64,000 nt of DNA from Terrabacter sp. Root181. GTDB taxonomy: Bacteria; Actinomycetota; Actinomycetes; Actinomycetales; Dermatophilaceae. Each line of letters opens with the position of its first letter. Within the stretch, counting starts at the first letter, position 1. The stretch is taken from the NCBI RefSeq assembly GCF_001428505.1, contig NZ_LMHU01000007.1, positions 415,028-479,027 on the forward strand, in the 5' to 3' direction. A program made the position numbers and the translations under genes. Below the pieces are notes generated by a model, which did no database searches, had not been told where the DNA came from, and was given only the letters and a program-made list of their open reading frames with translations. Shown in pieces: positions 29,383 through 38,600 of the stretch.

Positions 29383-30198
29383 TCAGACGGCGATGGGGGC
29401 CCTGATGCCCGGGTCCGCGACGTAGTCGACGAGCTCGAAGTCGTCGAGGTCGAAGTCGTCGATGTCCGTCTTGCCGGGTGTGATGCGCATCGTCGGCAGG
29501 GGGTGCGGCGTGCGGGCCAGCTGCAGGCGGGCCTGGTCGAGGTGGTTGAGGTAGAGGTGCGCGTCGCCGAGCGTGTGCACGAACTCCCCCGGCTCGAGGT
29601 CGGTCAGCTGGGCCACCATCTGGGTCAGCAGGGCGTAGCTCGCGATGTTGAACGGGACGCCGAGGAAGATGTCGGCGCTGCGCTGGTAGAGCTGGCACGA
29701 GAGGCGTCGCCGGCCGTCGGCACCGGGCGGCGAGACGTAGAACTGGAACATCGTGTGGCACGGCGGCAGCGCCATGTCGTCGACGTCCGCGACGTTCCAC
29801 GCCGAGACGATGAGACGGCGGCTGTCGGGGTTGGTGCGGATCTGCTCGATGACCTTGGCGATCTGGTCGACCCGCCGGCCGTCGGGCGTGGGCCACGAGC
29901 GCCACTGGTAGCCGTAGATCGGACCGAGGTCGCCGGTCGCGGGGTCGGCCCACTCGTCCCAGATCGAGATGCCGCGCTCCTGGAGCCAGCGCACGTTGGT
30001 GTCGCCGCGGAGGAACCACAGCAGCTCGCCGATGATCGAGCGCAGGTGCAGCTTCTTCGTCGTCATGGCCGGGAAGCCGTCGGCGAGGTCGAAGCGCATC
30101 TGGTGCCCGAACACGCTGAGCGTGCCCGTGCCGGTCCGGTCGGACTTCTCCTGACCGTGGGTCAGGACGTGGTCGAGGAGGTCGAGGTACTGCCGCAC
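29383..30198 (-). CDS. thyA: Thymidylate synthase
   Basis: A 271-aa enzyme converting dUMP to dTMP with methylenetetrahydrofolate. The catalytic Cys147 is in [34 protein letters not shown] and [21 protein letters not shown] are family signatures. The GTG start at 30198 follows TAGGCT by exactly 6 bases, a leaderless start, and this drives thyA–dfrA. Confidence 0.97.
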   Translation of the reverse strand: MRQYLDLLDHVLTHGQEKSDRTGTGTLSVFGHQMRFDLADGFPAMTTKKLHLRSIIGELLWFLRGDTNVRWLQERGISIWDEWADPATGDLGPIYGYQWRSWPTPDGRRVDQIAKVIEQIRTNPDSRRLIVSAWNVADVDDMALPPCHTMFQFYVSPPGADGRRRLSCQLYQRSADIFLGVPFNIASYALLTQMVAQLTDLEPGEFVHTLGDAHLYLNHLDQARLQLARTPHPLPTMRITPGKTDIDDFDLDDFELVDYVADPGIRAPIAV

Positions 30199-30204
30199 GA
30201 CCGC

Positions 30205-30210
30205 AGCCTA
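30205..30210 (-). promoter_or_regulatory. -10 element of thyA (leaderless)
   Basis: TAGGCT on the minus strand with a 6-base gap to the thyA GTG. Confidence 0.65.
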
Positions 30211-30250
30211 ACCCCGAGGGGCGACACCACCTCGCCGGGTCGACCGGGAC

Positions 30251-30433
30251 TCACCGGGCGAGCGCGACGAAGACGTCGTAGACCATGAAGGCCGGCCAGA
30301 AGAGTCCCTGGAAGAGCGCGAAGACGTACTCCCAGAAGACGTCGGCCTGCTGCCAGAAGAAGACCCACGCCCCGAAGATGCCCAAGCCGTAGAGGGCGCC
30401 ACCGCCGGCTGCACCTGCATTGCTGTTTGCCAT
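30251..30433 (-). CDS. Small aromatic-rich membrane protein
   Basis: A 60-aa peptide with a Gly/Ala-rich N-terminus and two hydrophobic stretches (about 14-30 and 36-58) unusually rich in Phe and Trp (IFGAWVFFWQQADVFWEY). A good GGAG site lies 8 bases before the ATG at 30433, which supports a real gene. I recognise no domain; similar short Trp/Phe-rich proteins are common in actinobacterial genomes. It sits between paaE and thyA in the same direction with its own spacing, so it may be separately transcribed. Confidence 0.7.
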   Translation of the reverse strand: MANSNAGAAGGGALYGLGIFGAWVFFWQQADVFWEYVFALFQGLFWPAFMVYDVFVALAR

Positions 30434-30530
30434 CGCTCGCTCCTTCGCCTTTCTCCCAGTCTGCGCCGCTCACGTGCGGCTGACGGAGAGTCGAGGCCCA
30501 TCTCACGCAGGCAGGAGGAGCCTGACCCGG

Positions 30531-31691
30531 TCAGGCGTCGTAGTCGAGGCTGACCTCGTCGGTGACCGGGTGGCTCTGGCAGGCGAGCACGATGCCGGCG
30601 GCCACCTCCTCGGGCTCGAGCGCGTAGTTGCGGTCCATCCGGACCTCGCCCGAGACGAGCCGGGCGCGGCACGTGCCGCACACGCCGCCGGTGCACGAGT
30701 AGGGGGCGTCGGGGCGGGCCCGCAGCGTCGCGTCGAGGATCGTCTCCTCGCGGCTCGGCATCGGGATGACCGTGGTCCGCCCGTCGAGGTTCACCGTGAC
30801 CGTGGCCTCGGGCGGTGCGCCCGCGTCGACGACGACCTTGCGCTTGGGCTCCGTGCCGTCGTCGACGTGGAAGATCTCGTGGTGGATGTGCCGCGGGTCG
30901 ACGCCACGCTCGGTCAGCAGCGACTCCGCGCCGGTGACCATCCCGAACGGCCCGCAGAGGTACCACTCGTCGACGGTCCCGACCGGGAGCAGCGAGCCGA
31001 AGATCGCCGTGAGCCGGTCGCTGTCGAGACGGCCGTGGAAGAGGTCGACGTCCTGGGCCTCTCGCGAGAGCACGTTGACGAGGTGGAAGCGGCCCGGGAA
31101 GCGGTTCTTGAGGTCCTCGAGCTCCTCGAGGAACATGATCGAGCTGGTGCGGCGGTTGCCGAAGAGCAGCGTCGCCCGCGACCCGGGCTCCTCCTCGAGC
31201 GCGCTCGTCAGCAGCGAGATCACGGGCGTGATGCCCGAGCCGGCCGCGATCGCGACGTGATGTCGTATGCCGTCCGGCCGGGTCGCGCAGGTGAAGGACC
31301 CCTGGGGGGTCATGACCTCGACGACCGTGCCGGGCGAGACGCCGTCGTTGAGCCAGTTGGACATGCGCCCCTCGGGGACGCGCGCCGCGGCGACCCGGAG
31401 GCTGCGTCCGGCGGGGTCGGCCCGACGTGACTGGCAGATCGAGTAGGACTGCCGCACGTCCTCACCGCAGATCTGCGCGCGGAGCGTCAGGTGCTGGCCG
31501 GGCTCGAAGGCGAACTCGTCGACGAGGTCCTCCGGTACCGCGAAGGTGACGGCCACGGCCTCGTCGGTGAGGCGCTCGACGGAGGTCACCGTGAGCGGGT
31601 GGAAGCGCGCGCGGTGGCGCGCGCCCGTGGTCTGGGCAGGAGCCGTGTCGGCGGCGGGATCGGTTGCGGTCGGGGTGGAGACGTCGGTCAT
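30531..31691 (-). CDS. paaE: Phenylacetyl-CoA epoxidase reductase subunit PaaE
   Basis: A 386-aa oxidoreductase passing electrons from NADPH to the PaaAC oxygenase. The ferredoxin-NADP reductase-type FAD domain (RQSYSICQSRR) and NAD domain (GSGITPVISLL) come first. A plant-type 2Fe-2S domain forms the last ~85 residues with cysteines in SCTGGVCGTCRA and VLACQSHP. The first ~30 residues are a Thr/Ala/Pro-rich extension. Its ATG abuts the paaD stop. It is the last gene of paaABCDE. Confidence 0.94.
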   Translation of the reverse strand: MTDVSTPTATDPAADTAPAQTTGARHRARFHPLTVTSVERLTDEAVAVTFAVPEDLVDEFAFEPGQHLTLRAQICGEDVRQSYSICQSRRADPAGRSLRVAAARVPEGRMSNWLNDGVSPGTVVEVMTPQGSFTCATRPDGIRHHVAIAAGSGITPVISLLTSALEEEPGSRATLLFGNRRTSSIMFLEELEDLKNRFPGRFHLVNVLSREAQDVDLFHGRLDSDRLTAIFGSLLPVGTVDEWYLCGPFGMVTGAESLLTERGVDPRHIHHEIFHVDDGTEPKRKVVVDAGAPPEATVTVNLDGRTTVIPMPSREETILDATLRARPDAPYSCTGGVCGTCRARLVSGEVRMDRNYALEPEEVAAGIVLACQSHPVTDEVSLDYDA

Positions 31692-32201
31692 TCAGATGGC
31701 CTTGAACTCGTCGAAGGGCTCGAGGCACGCGTTGCACCGGCGCAGGGCCTTGCACGCGGTCGAGCCGAAGTGGGCGATCTCGGTGGTGTCGGCGGAGCCG
31801 CAGCGGGGGCAGGCGACGACGTGGCGGCTCAGGGTCACGGGCACCGGACCCTGCGGCTCCCCCACCGGCGCAGGTCCGGGAGGCACGATGCCGAAGCGCA
31901 GCAGGGCCGCTCGTCCCTCGTCGCTCATCCAGTCGGTCGTCCACGCCGGCGACAGCTGCGTGCGGACGTCGGCGGCATACCCCATGCGGTCGGCCTCGAA
32001 CACGATGCGTGACGCGATCGCCTCCATGGCCGGGCACCCGCTGTAGGTCGGGGTGATGGTCACGGCGACGGTGTGCGCGTGCTCGTCGACGTCGACGGCT
32101 CGGAGGATGCCGAGGTCGGCGATGTTGATGACCGGCACCTCGGGGTCCGGGATGCGCGAGATCGCCTCTGCGACAGCGGACTCCACTGCCACGGCACTCA
32201 C
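31692..32201 (-). CDS. paaD: Phenylacetyl-CoA epoxidase assembly protein PaaD
   Basis: A 169-aa protein with an N-terminal DUF59/MIP18 domain (ISRIPDPEVPVINIADLGILR, TPTYSGCPAMEAI) and a C-terminal Cys motif set (CPRCGS, ACKALRRCNAC). This is the layout of PaaD, thought to help assemble the metal centres of the epoxidase. The GTG at 32201 overlaps the paaC stop (GTGA), replacing a longer non-homologous N-terminus encoded over paaC. Confidence 0.92.
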   Translation of the reverse strand: MSAVAVESAVAEAISRIPDPEVPVINIADLGILRAVDVDEHAHTVAVTITPTYSGCPAMEAIASRIVFEADRMGYAADVRTQLSPAWTTDWMSDEGRAALLRFGIVPPGPAPVGEPQGPVPVTLSRHVVACPRCGSADTTEIAHFGSTACKALRRCNACLEPFDEFKAI

Positions 32202-33091
32202 CACGTCGCGCCGGGATGGGATCGGGCGATGTGCTGCATCTCGGCGAGGAGGGAGCCCATGGGCCGCGAGTGGATGCCGGCGCGGCCGCCGCGTGAGCGC
32301 CATCGCGAGCCGTCGGGCAGTGTCAGGGTGCCCTGCTCGACGACGCGCGCGACCCGGGCCACGACGGGGTCGTGCAGGGTCGAGGGCAGCACTCCGGCAC
32401 CGAGGTCGGCCGCGAGCACGGACGCCTCGTCGTCGTCGAAGAGCTCGGCGAGGTGGGGCAGCACGCGCTCGAGCGCGGCCTGCATGCGGCGGTGGGACTC
32501 GTCGGTGCCGTCACCGAGGCGCACGACCCAGAGCGAGGCGTGGTCGAGGTGGTAGCGCACCTCCTTGAGCGCCTTGCCCGCGACGCCCGCGACCACGTCG
32601 TCGCTCGAGCCGGTCAGCGCCGTGTGCAGCTCGACCTGGTAGGCCGAGAACCACAGCAGCCGGGCCATCTCGTCGGCGAAGTCGCCGCGCTCCTGCTCGA
32701 CGAGGTGGACGTTGCGCCACTCCCGCTCGTCGCGCTGCATGGCGTAGTCGTCCTCGCCACGTCCGGTGCCGTCGATCGAGCCGATGTAGGGGTAGAGCCC
32801 GCGCGCCTGGCCGAGCAGGTCGAGCGCGACGTTGCCGAGCGCCATGTCCTCCTCGATCTGCGGGGCGTTCGTCATCCACTCGCCGAGCCGCTGCGCGTAG
32901 ACCATGGCGTCGTCGGCGAGCCCGAGGAGGTAGGCGGCATACGGCTTGGCCCCGGGGGCGGCACCGGTGTTCTCGGCGGCGCCGGGCAGCGGCTCACGCT
33001 CCGCGGACTCGGAGGCGGACGTCGCCGGGTCGGTCACGGGCTCGGTGACCGGCGTGGTGCCGGTGTCGGAGGAGCTCATCGGGGCGCTCAT
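32198..33091 (-). CDS. paaC: Phenylacetyl-CoA epoxidase subunit PaaC
   Basis: A 297-aa ferritin-like structural partner of PaaA. After a ~40-residue Thr/Ser/Glu-rich N-terminal extension, the conserved region starts at YAAYLLGLADDAMVYAQRLGEW. The helices ALGNVALDLLGQARGLY and KEVRYHLDHASLWVVRLGDGTDESHRRMQAAL follow. PaaC lacks the full di-iron site and supports PaaA. The start overlaps the paaB stop at 33088-33091 (ATGA); a second ATG at 33079 is also possible. Confidence 0.93.
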   Translation of the reverse strand: MSAPMSSSDTGTTPVTEPVTDPATSASESAEREPLPGAAENTGAAPGAKPYAAYLLGLADDAMVYAQRLGEWMTNAPQIEEDMALGNVALDLLGQARGLYPYIGSIDGTGRGEDDYAMQRDEREWRNVHLVEQERGDFADEMARLLWFSAYQVELHTALTGSSDDVVAGVAGKALKEVRYHLDHASLWVVRLGDGTDESHRRMQAALERVLPHLAELFDDDEASVLAADLGAGVLPSTLHDPVVARVARVVEQGTLTLPDGSRWRSRGGRAGIHSRPMGSLLAEMQHIARSHPGATW

Positions 33092-33474
33092 AGGTACTCG
33101 ACATCCTCGGGCACGTCGTAGAACGTCGGGTGACGGTAGATCTTGTCGCCGGCCGGGTCGAAGAACGAGTCCTTCTCGGACGGGCTGCTCGCCGTCACGT
33201 CGTCGGCCCGGACGACCCAGATCGAGACGCCCTCCTGGCGGCGGGTGTAGACGTCGCGCGCGTTGCGCAGGGCGAGCTCGGCGTCGGGCGCGTGGAGCGA
33301 GCCGACGTGCACGTGGGACAGGCCGCGCTTGCCGCGTACGAAGACCTCCCAGAGCGGCCAGCTGCGTTCCCCCTGCGGCGGCGCGGCGGGCGCGGCGGGC
33401 GCGGCGGGCTGATGCGTCCGCGCAGGCTCGGACGGGGCCCCGGCACCGGTGGTCGGGGTGGTGGCTCCGCTCAC
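33088..33474 (-). CDS. paaB: Phenylacetyl-CoA epoxidase subunit PaaB
   Basis: A 128-aa small subunit needed for epoxidase function. The conserved part is [41 protein letters not shown], ending with the [27 protein letters not shown] tail. The first ~35 residues are Pro/Ala rich with an AAPAAPAAP run. GTG start at 33474 overlapping the paaA stop. Confidence 0.93.
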   Translation of the reverse strand: MSGATTPTTGAGAPSEPARTHQPAAPAAPAAPPQGERSWPLWEVFVRGKRGLSHVHVGSLHAPDAELALRNARDVYTRRQEGVSIWVVRADDVTASSPSEKDSFFDPAGDKIYRHPTFYDVPEDVEYL

Positions 33475-34541
33475 GCGGCACTCTCCTGTGAGGTCGAGGG
33501 GGAGGTCGAGGGCGACGGGTGCTTGGCGGCGTACGCGTTGGCGGCCTCGCGCACCCACGCGCCCTCGTCGTGGGCTCGGCTGCGGTGCTCGATGCGCTCG
33601 GCGTTGCACGGGCCGTCGCCGCGCAGGACCTGCCAGAACTCGTCCCAGTCGATCTCGCCGAAGTCCCAGTGGCCGCGCTCCTCGTTCCAGCGCAGGTCGG
33701 GGTCGGGCAGGGTGAGGCCGAGCTTCTGGGCCTGCGGGACGGTCATGTCGACGAACTTCTGGCGGAGGTCGTCGTTGCTGAAACGCTTGATGCCCCAGGC
33801 CATCGACTGCTCGGTGTGGCCGCCCTTGGCGGCCTCGCCGGTGTCGGGCGGCCCGAACATCGCGAGCGCCGGCCACCACCAGCGGTCGGCGGCGTCCTGC
33901 GCCATGGCCTGCTGAGACTCGGTGCCGCGCATGAGGGTCCAGAGGATCTCGAAGCCCTGCCGCTGGTGGAAGGACTCCTCCTTGCAGACGCGGATCATGG
34001 CGCGTGCGTACGGCCCGTAGGAGCAGCGGCACAGCGGGACCTGGTTCATGATGGCCGCACCGTCGACGAGCCAGCCGATGGCACCGCAGTCGGCCCACGT
34101 CAGGGTCGGGTAGTTGAAGATCGAGGAGTACTTCTGCTTGCCGTCGTGCAGCCGGTCGAGCAGCTCCTGGCGGTCGATGCCGAGGGTCTCGGCGGCGGAG
34201 TAGAGGTAGAGCCCGTGACCGGCCTCGTCCTGCACCTTGGCGATGAGGATGGCCTTGCGGCGCAGCGACGGGGCGCGCGTGATCCAGTTGCCCTCGGGCT
34301 GCATGCCGATGATCTCGGAGTGCGCGTGCTGGGCGATCTGGCGGATCAGCGTCTCGCGGTACTTCTCCGGCATCTCGTCGCGCGGCTCGATGCGCTGGTC
34401 GGCCGCGAGGAGCGCGTCGAAGTCGCCACCGACCGTGTCCCGGCCGCCCCGCTGGTCGTCGTGCTCGGCCGCCGCGTCGTAGGCGTCGGTCTCGGCCGCG
34501 TTCAGCGGTTCGTTCGGGTCGATGACGTCGTTGCCATACAT
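33471..34541 (-). CDS. paaA: Phenylacetyl-CoA epoxidase catalytic subunit PaaA
   Basis: A 356-aa di-iron oxygenase subunit that makes the ring-1,2-epoxide of phenylacetyl-CoA. Ferritin-like carboxylate/His motifs are present: [36 protein letters not shown] and [14 protein letters not shown]. The start ATG at 34541 (MYGNDVID) is followed by good homology; CATACT lies 6 bases upstream, a possible -10 for a leaderless operon transcript. The operon is paaA-B-C-D-E with 4-base overlaps. No other phenylacetate genes are in the window. Confidence 0.95.
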   Translation of the reverse strand: MYGNDVIDPNEPLNAAETDAYDAAAEHDDQRGGRDTVGGDFDALLAADQRIEPRDEMPEKYRETLIRQIAQHAHSEIIGMQPEGNWITRAPSLRRKAILIAKVQDEAGHGLYLYSAAETLGIDRQELLDRLHDGKQKYSSIFNYPTLTWADCGAIGWLVDGAAIMNQVPLCRCSYGPYARAMIRVCKEESFHQRQGFEILWTLMRGTESQQAMAQDAADRWWWPALAMFGPPDTGEAAKGGHTEQSMAWGIKRFSNDDLRQKFVDMTVPQAQKLGLTLPDPDLRWNEERGHWDFGEIDWDEFWQVLRGDGPCNAERIEHRSRAHDEGAWVREAANAYAAKHPSPSTSPSTSQESAA

Positions 34542-34633
34542 GAGTCCAGTATGCGAGATGGGGCCGGGGGCGTCCAAAGCCGGGGTCCGTCGGGCGGCGC
34601 AGCGGGGGCGCGGCCGCCTGAGAGGATGCCCGG

Positions 34634-35359
34634 GTGGCACACGACGAGCAGACGCCCCACCCGCACGACCACCCGCCCGACCACCCGCACGACCACCCGC
34701 ACGACAACGGTCACGCCCAGGGTGACGACCACGGGCGCGGACCGGTCGCCGACGCATCGGTGAGGGTGGCTCGCGCCTCCGACGCCCCCGCGGTCGGCCT
34801 GGTGCAGGCCGTGGTCTTCCGGGAGGCGTATGCCGCCGTGCTCGCCCCCGAGGTGCTCGGCACCTTCGAGCCGCGGGCGTTCGCGAACGCCTGGCGCACG
34901 ACGCTCGAGGGCGAGAGGTCCGGCGACGGAGTGCTGCTCGTGGCGTGCGCGGGCGAACAGGTGGTCGGGTTCGCCGCGGTCGGCGCGTCGGACGACGCTG
35001 ACACGGACCCCGGCAGGGCCGAGCTGATCGTGCTCGGCGTGCACCCCGACGCCCGCCGCCAGGGGCACGGCTCGCGCCTGCTCCACGCGGTCGTCGACAC
35101 CGCGCGAGGGCGTGGCCGGTCCGAGCTCGCCGCCTGGGTGCTCGCCACGGACGACGACACGCGCGACTTCCTCACGGCCGCCGGGATGGTGGCCGACGGG
35201 GCGCACCGCGAGCGCGTGGTGTCGCCCGACGGCGCCACGGCCGGCGAGCTGCGGCTGTCAGCGGCCCTTGCCGACGAGGCCACGGACGCGCCCGCCCATG
35301 ACGCCACCCACGACGCCACCCACGAGGCCACCGGAGTCAGGGACCCGGAGGGTCCGTGA
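34634..35359 (+). CDS. GNAT acetyltransferase with His-rich N-terminus
   Basis: A 241-aa protein. Residues about 8-30 are an extreme His/Pro/Asp stretch built from the unit HPHD/HPPD, encoded by four 12-bp repeats, likely metal binding. A GNAT domain follows (about 42-200) with acetyl-CoA loop [17 protein letters not shown]. The C-terminus has a [11 protein letters not shown] repeat. GTG start at 34634. Its stop overlaps the azlC GTG, so it is the first gene of a GNAT–azlC–azlD–yjbR-like operon divergent from paaA. The acetylated substrate is unknown. Confidence 0.78.
   Translation: MAHDEQTPHPHDHPPDHPHDHPHDNGHAQGDDHGRGPVADASVRVARASDAPAVGLVQAVVFREAYAAVLAPEVLGTFEPRAFANAWRTTLEGERSGDGVLLVACAGEQVVGFAAVGASDDADTDPGRAELIVLGVHPDARRQGHGSRLLHAVVDTARGRGRSELAAWVLATDDDTRDFLTAAGMVADGAHRERVVSPDGATAGELRLSAALADEATDAPAHDATHDATHEATGVRDPEGP
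34658..34705 (+). repeat. Four 12-bp tandem repeats encoding the His-rich segment
   Basis: Unit CACCCGCACGAC at 34658, 34670, 34682 and 34694; the second copy has CCC in place of CAC. Encodes (HPHD)n. Confidence 0.85.
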
Positions 35360-36045
35360 CCGCAACCGTCGACCCGGGGGCACGACGGGCCGTCGTGCGC
35401 CAGAGCCTGTCGGTGGGCGTCGCCACCGGCGCCTACGGCATCAGCTTCGGCGCGCTCGCCGTCGCGGCGGGGCTCGACACGTGGCAGGCCATGGCCCTCT
35501 CCCTGCTCATGTTCACCGGTGGCTCGCAGTTCGCCTTCGTCGGCATCGTCGCGACCGGCCTGCACGCCGCACCGGCGGCGATCGCGGCGTCGTCGATGCT
35601 GGGGATCCGCAACGGCCTCTACGCCCTGGAGCTGACGCAGCTGCTCGGGGTCCGCGGAGCCCGACGGGTCGCGGCCGCACACCTGACCATCGACGAGTCG
35701 ACGGCGGTCGCCGTGGCCCAGGACGAGGTGCGCACGTCGCGACTCGGCTTCTGGCTCACCGGGTTGACCGTCTTCGTCCTCTGGAACCTCAGCACCCTCG
35801 CCGGTGCGCTCATCGGCAACCTCATCGGCGACCCACGCACCTACGGGCTCGACGCCGCGGCCTGCGCCGCCTTCACCGCCCTGCTCTGGCCGCGTCTGCG
35901 CGACCGCGACGCCGTCGCCATCGCGGTCGTCGGTGCCGTCGTCGCGGTGCTGCTGTCACCGACCATGCCACCCGGCATACCCGTCGTGGCTGCCGCCGCC
36001 GCCTCGCTGCTGGCGTGGCGCACGCCGAGGAGGGAGCACGCATGA
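35356..36045 (+). CDS. azlC: AzlC-family branched-chain amino-acid exporter large subunit
   Basis: A 229-aa membrane protein with seven or so spans. AzlC proteins with AzlD export branched-chain amino acids and analogues. Family features: GVATGAYGISFGALAVAAGL near the start, then LLMFTGGSQFAFVG and MLGIRNGLYAL. GTG start at 35356 overlaps the upstream GNAT stop; its stop overlaps azlD. The segment PPGIPVV includes a rare ATA codon within GGCATAC. Confidence 0.92.
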   Translation: MTATVDPGARRAVVRQSLSVGVATGAYGISFGALAVAAGLDTWQAMALSLLMFTGGSQFAFVGIVATGLHAAPAAIAASSMLGIRNGLYALELTQLLGVRGARRVAAAHLTIDESTAVAVAQDEVRTSRLGFWLTGLTVFVLWNLSTLAGALIGNLIGDPRTYGLDAAACAAFTALLWPRLRDRDAVAIAVVGAVVAVLLSPTMPPGIPVVAAAAASLLAWRTPRREHA

Positions 36046-36356
36046 GCCTCTGGACCGCGCTGCTCGTGGCGGCCGCGATCGCCTTCGGGCTCAAGCTCGC
36101 CGGACACCTCGTGCCCGCACACCTGCTCGACGCCCCGCGCGTCCGCCGGATCACGGCGGCCCTGCCCATCGCCCTGCTGGCCGCCCTGGTCGCGACGCAG
36201 GCGTTCACCGGGCCCGACGGGGCATTCGTCCTCGATGCGCGCGCGGTCGCCGTGGGTGTCGCCGTCGTCGCGCTCCTGCTCCGAGCACCGTTCATCGTCG
36301 TCGTCGTGCTCGGGGCCGCCACCGCGGCGCTCCTGCGCGCGCTGGGCTGGGCCTGA
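36042..36356 (+). CDS. azlD: AzlD-family branched-chain amino-acid exporter small subunit
   Basis: A 104-aa protein with three hydrophobic segments, typical of AzlD, the essential small partner of AzlC. It includes ALLVAAAIAFGLKLAGHLVP and RRITAALPIALLAALV. ATG at 36042 overlaps the azlC stop (ATGA) with a GAGGAGGG site before it. Length is normal. Confidence 0.9.
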   Translation: MSLWTALLVAAAIAFGLKLAGHLVPAHLLDAPRVRRITAALPIALLAALVATQAFTGPDGAFVLDARAVAVGVAVVALLLRAPFIVVVVLGAATAALLRALGWA

Positions 36357-36359
36357 GCC

Positions 36360-36716
36360 GTGGCCGACGCCGACGACGTGCGCCGACTGGCCCTCGCGCT
36401 GCCCGGCGTCGAGGAGATCGCCAGCGACGGGTTCGACTTCCGGGTGGGCAACCACGGCTTCGTCTGGTCCTACCCGGAGCGGATCCCGGGCCGGCGGCGC
36501 GTCATCCGCACCGACATCGCGGTGCTCTACGTCGGCGACGAGGCCGAGAAGCAGGCCCTCGTGCTCGGCGAGCCGGACCTCTTCTTCACGACACCCGCCT
36601 ACGACGGGTCTCCGCTCGTCATGGTCCGGCTCGAGCGCGTCGACGCCGTCCGGCTCGACGAGCTCGTCACCGACGCCTGGCGGATGCGCGCCCCGGCCGA
36701 CCTGCTCGACGACTGA
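36360..36716 (+). CDS. MmcQ/YjbR-like (DUF419) protein
   Basis: A 118-aa single-domain protein of the YjbR double-wing fold. It starts ADDVRRLALALPGVEE and contains FRVGNHGFVWSYPER, and the PDLFFTTPAYDG and WRMRAP stretches of the family. DNA binding has been suggested for the fold, but no function is established. GTG start 3 bases after azlD, so it is the last gene of that operon. Confidence 0.85.
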   Translation: MADADDVRRLALALPGVEEIASDGFDFRVGNHGFVWSYPERIPGRRRVIRTDIAVLYVGDEAEKQALVLGEPDLFFTTPAYDGSPLVMVRLERVDAVRLDELVTDAWRMRAPADLLDD

Positions 36717-36774
36717 ACCGTCGCCGCCGCGTCCGACGTGACGGCGATGGGACGGCGATGGGGACGGCGACGGT
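36717..36774. terminator. Repeat-rich possible terminator between yjbR-like gene and trhO
   Basis: ACCGTCGCC at 36717-36725 is complementary to 36766-36774. Between them are near-tandem ACGGCGATGGG repeats that give alternative pairings. The genes are convergent. Confidence 0.4.
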
Positions 36775-36785
36775 CGTGGCACGGC

Positions 36786-37649
36786 TCAGGCGTGCGCGTC
36801 GCAGACGGGCTGGAGGGGGCGGCCCGACAGGTCCTCGCGGTTGTGCATCCGGCTCGTCGGTGTGCCGCAGACGTGGCACGCGGCGAGGTGGACGGCCTCG
36901 TCGCTGAACGGCACGCTCATCCGTTCGTCGAAGACGTAGAGGTGGCCCTCCCAGAGGCCCCGGTCGCCCCGCTTCTCGCCGTAGCGCGCGATGCCGCCGT
37001 CGAGCTGGTAGACCTCCTCGAAACCACGCGAGCGCATGAGGGTCGTCAGCACCTCGCAGCGGATGCCGCCCGTGCAGTAGGTGACGACCGGGCGGCCCTT
37101 GAGGTCGTCCCAGCGGCCGGCGTCGAGCTCGCGGACGAAGTCGCTCGTGTGCCGGATGTCCGGCACGACAGCGCCGCGGAAGCGACCGACCTGGGCCTCG
37201 ACCGCGTTGCGGCCGTCGAAGAGCACGACGTCGTCACCCCGCTCGGCGACGAGGGCGTCGAGCTCGTCGGGGCGCAGCCTCGTCCCTCCCCCGACGATGC
37301 CCTGCTCGTCGACGACGACCTCGTCGGGCACCCCGAACGACACGATCTCGTCGCGGGTCCTGACGACGAGCCTGGGGAAGTCGAGGGTGCGTCCGTCGGG
37401 GTCCAGCCCGGTGCCGTCACTCCACTTCACGTCGATGTCGTGGAACGGCGCGTACTCCTTCGTCTTGCGGACGTACGTCTTGAGCACCGTCACGTCGCCG
37501 CCCACCGTCGCGTTGATCCCGTGTCGGGACAGCAGGATCCGCCCGCGCAGGCCGAGACCCTCGCAGAGGTCGCGCTGCCAGAGCCGGAGCGCGTCGGGGT
37601 CGGCGACCGGCCGGAACGCGTAGAAGAGGACGACCTTGGGGATGGCCAC
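36786..37649 (-). CDS. trhO: tRNA uridine(34) hydroxylase TrhO (rhodanese-family)
   Basis: A 287-aa protein of the YceA/TrhO family, which hydroxylates U34 of certain tRNAs towards 5-methoxyuridine-type modification. An acylphosphatase-like N-terminal domain ([23 protein letters not shown]) is followed by a rhodanese domain with active Cys192 in [11 protein letters not shown] Cys/His tail resembling a small zinc motif ([17 protein letters not shown]) ends the protein. GTG start at 37649 chosen for family fit. It lies 35 bases downstream of dapB. Confidence 0.9.
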   Translation of the reverse strand: MAIPKVVLFYAFRPVADPDALRLWQRDLCEGLGLRGRILLSRHGINATVGGDVTVLKTYVRKTKEYAPFHDIDVKWSDGTGLDPDGRTLDFPRLVVRTRDEIVSFGVPDEVVVDEQGIVGGGTRLRPDELDALVAERGDDVVLFDGRNAVEAQVGRFRGAVVPDIRHTSDFVRELDAGRWDDLKGRPVVTYCTGGIRCEVLTTLMRSRGFEEVYQLDGGIARYGEKRGDRGLWEGHLYVFDERMSVPFSDEAVHLAACHVCGTPTSRMHNREDLSGRPLQPVCDAHA

Positions 37650-37684
37650 GTCGGTCTCGTAGGGGCTCGTCGGTTGCCGGGGGC

Positions 37685-38473
37685 TCAGTCGAGGCCGAGG
37701 TAGTGCTCGAGCCCGACGGTCAGGCCGGGGTGGTCGGCGACGGCGCGCACGGCGGCGATGACACCGGGCATGAAGCTGCCGCGGTCGAAGGAGTCGTGGC
37801 GCAGGGTCAGCATCTCCCCCGCGTTGCCGAGCAGCACCTCCTGGTGGGCCGTGAGACCCCGCAGTCGCACGGAGTGCACGGGTATGCCGTCCACCCGGGC
37901 GCCGCGGGCACCGTCGGGGTCGTGGGTCGTCGCGTCGGGCACCGGCGCACAACCCGCCCCGGACCGTGCCTGCCCGATCATCGCCGCCGTGCGCGCGGCG
38001 GTGCCGGACGGCGCGTCCACCTTGGCCGGGTGGTGCAGCTCGATGACCTCGACGGACTCGAAGAAGGGGGCGGCCTTGGCGGCGAACGACATCATGAGCA
38101 GCGCGCCGATCGCGAAGTTGGGCGCGATGAGGACGCCCACCCCTGCACCCGAGGCGGCAGGCGGCGCATCGGACAGCTGGCCGCGGAGCGTCTCGAGACG
38201 CGCGTCGTCCCATCCTGTCGTGCCGACGACGACGTGGACGCCACGCTCGACGCAGTGGGCGACGTTGGCGGGCGAGGCACCCGGGACGGTCAGCTCGACG
38301 ACCACCTCGGCCCCACCGAGGTCACCGAGGTCGTCGCCGGAGCCGTAGGCACCGACGAGGGTCAGGCCCGGGGCGCCCTCGACGGCTCGCACCGCCTCCG
38401 AGCCCATCCGGCCGCTCGCACCGATGACGGCGACCTTGGTGTCGCGGGACGGCTGGCCTGTCGAGTCGCTCAC
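37685..38473 (-). CDS. dapB: 4-hydroxy-tetrahydrodipicolinate reductase
   Basis: A 262-aa NAD(P)H-dependent reductase, second step of the diaminopimelate/lysine branch. N-terminal Rossmann motif VIGASGRMG (15-23) and substrate motif [15 protein letters not shown] are complete. The GTG at 38473 has TAGGCT exactly 6 bases upstream, a leaderless start. dapA lies 9 kb away in the same direction; trhO follows. Confidence 0.96.
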   Translation of the reverse strand: MSDSTGQPSRDTKVAVIGASGRMGSEAVRAVEGAPGLTLVGAYGSGDDLGDLGGAEVVVELTVPGASPANVAHCVERGVHVVVGTTGWDDARLETLRGQLSDAPPAASGAGVGVLIAPNFAIGALLMMSFAAKAAPFFESVEVIELHHPAKVDAPSGTAARTAAMIGQARSGAGCAPVPDATTHDPDGARGARVDGIPVHSVRLRGLTAHQEVLLGNAGEMLTLRHDSFDRGSFMPGVIAAVRAVADHPGLTVGLEHYLGLD

Positions 38474-38479
38474 CCGGCC

Positions 38480-38485
38480 AGCCTA
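38480..38485 (-). promoter_or_regulatory. -10 element of dapB (leaderless)
   Basis: TAGGCT on the minus strand, 6 bases before the dapB GTG. Confidence 0.65.
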
Positions 38486-38600
38486 ACGAGCCGGCCCGCG
38501 CGCGGAACGAGGCACACGGCATACGGACTCGTGCATCACGAAACCCTGCTGGGAGTTCGCTGTGAGGCGCACACTGGAAGGGACCGAGGAAGTGGTCCGC

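Noticed and set aside
30520..30536. Small GCCTGA/TCAGGC hairpin at the end of paaE as a terminator
   Set aside because: Only 6 bp and overlapping the stop codon; too weak to claim.
34658..34705. 12-bp repeats as a CRISPR or integration site
   Set aside because: They are in-frame tandem codons for a His-rich segment.
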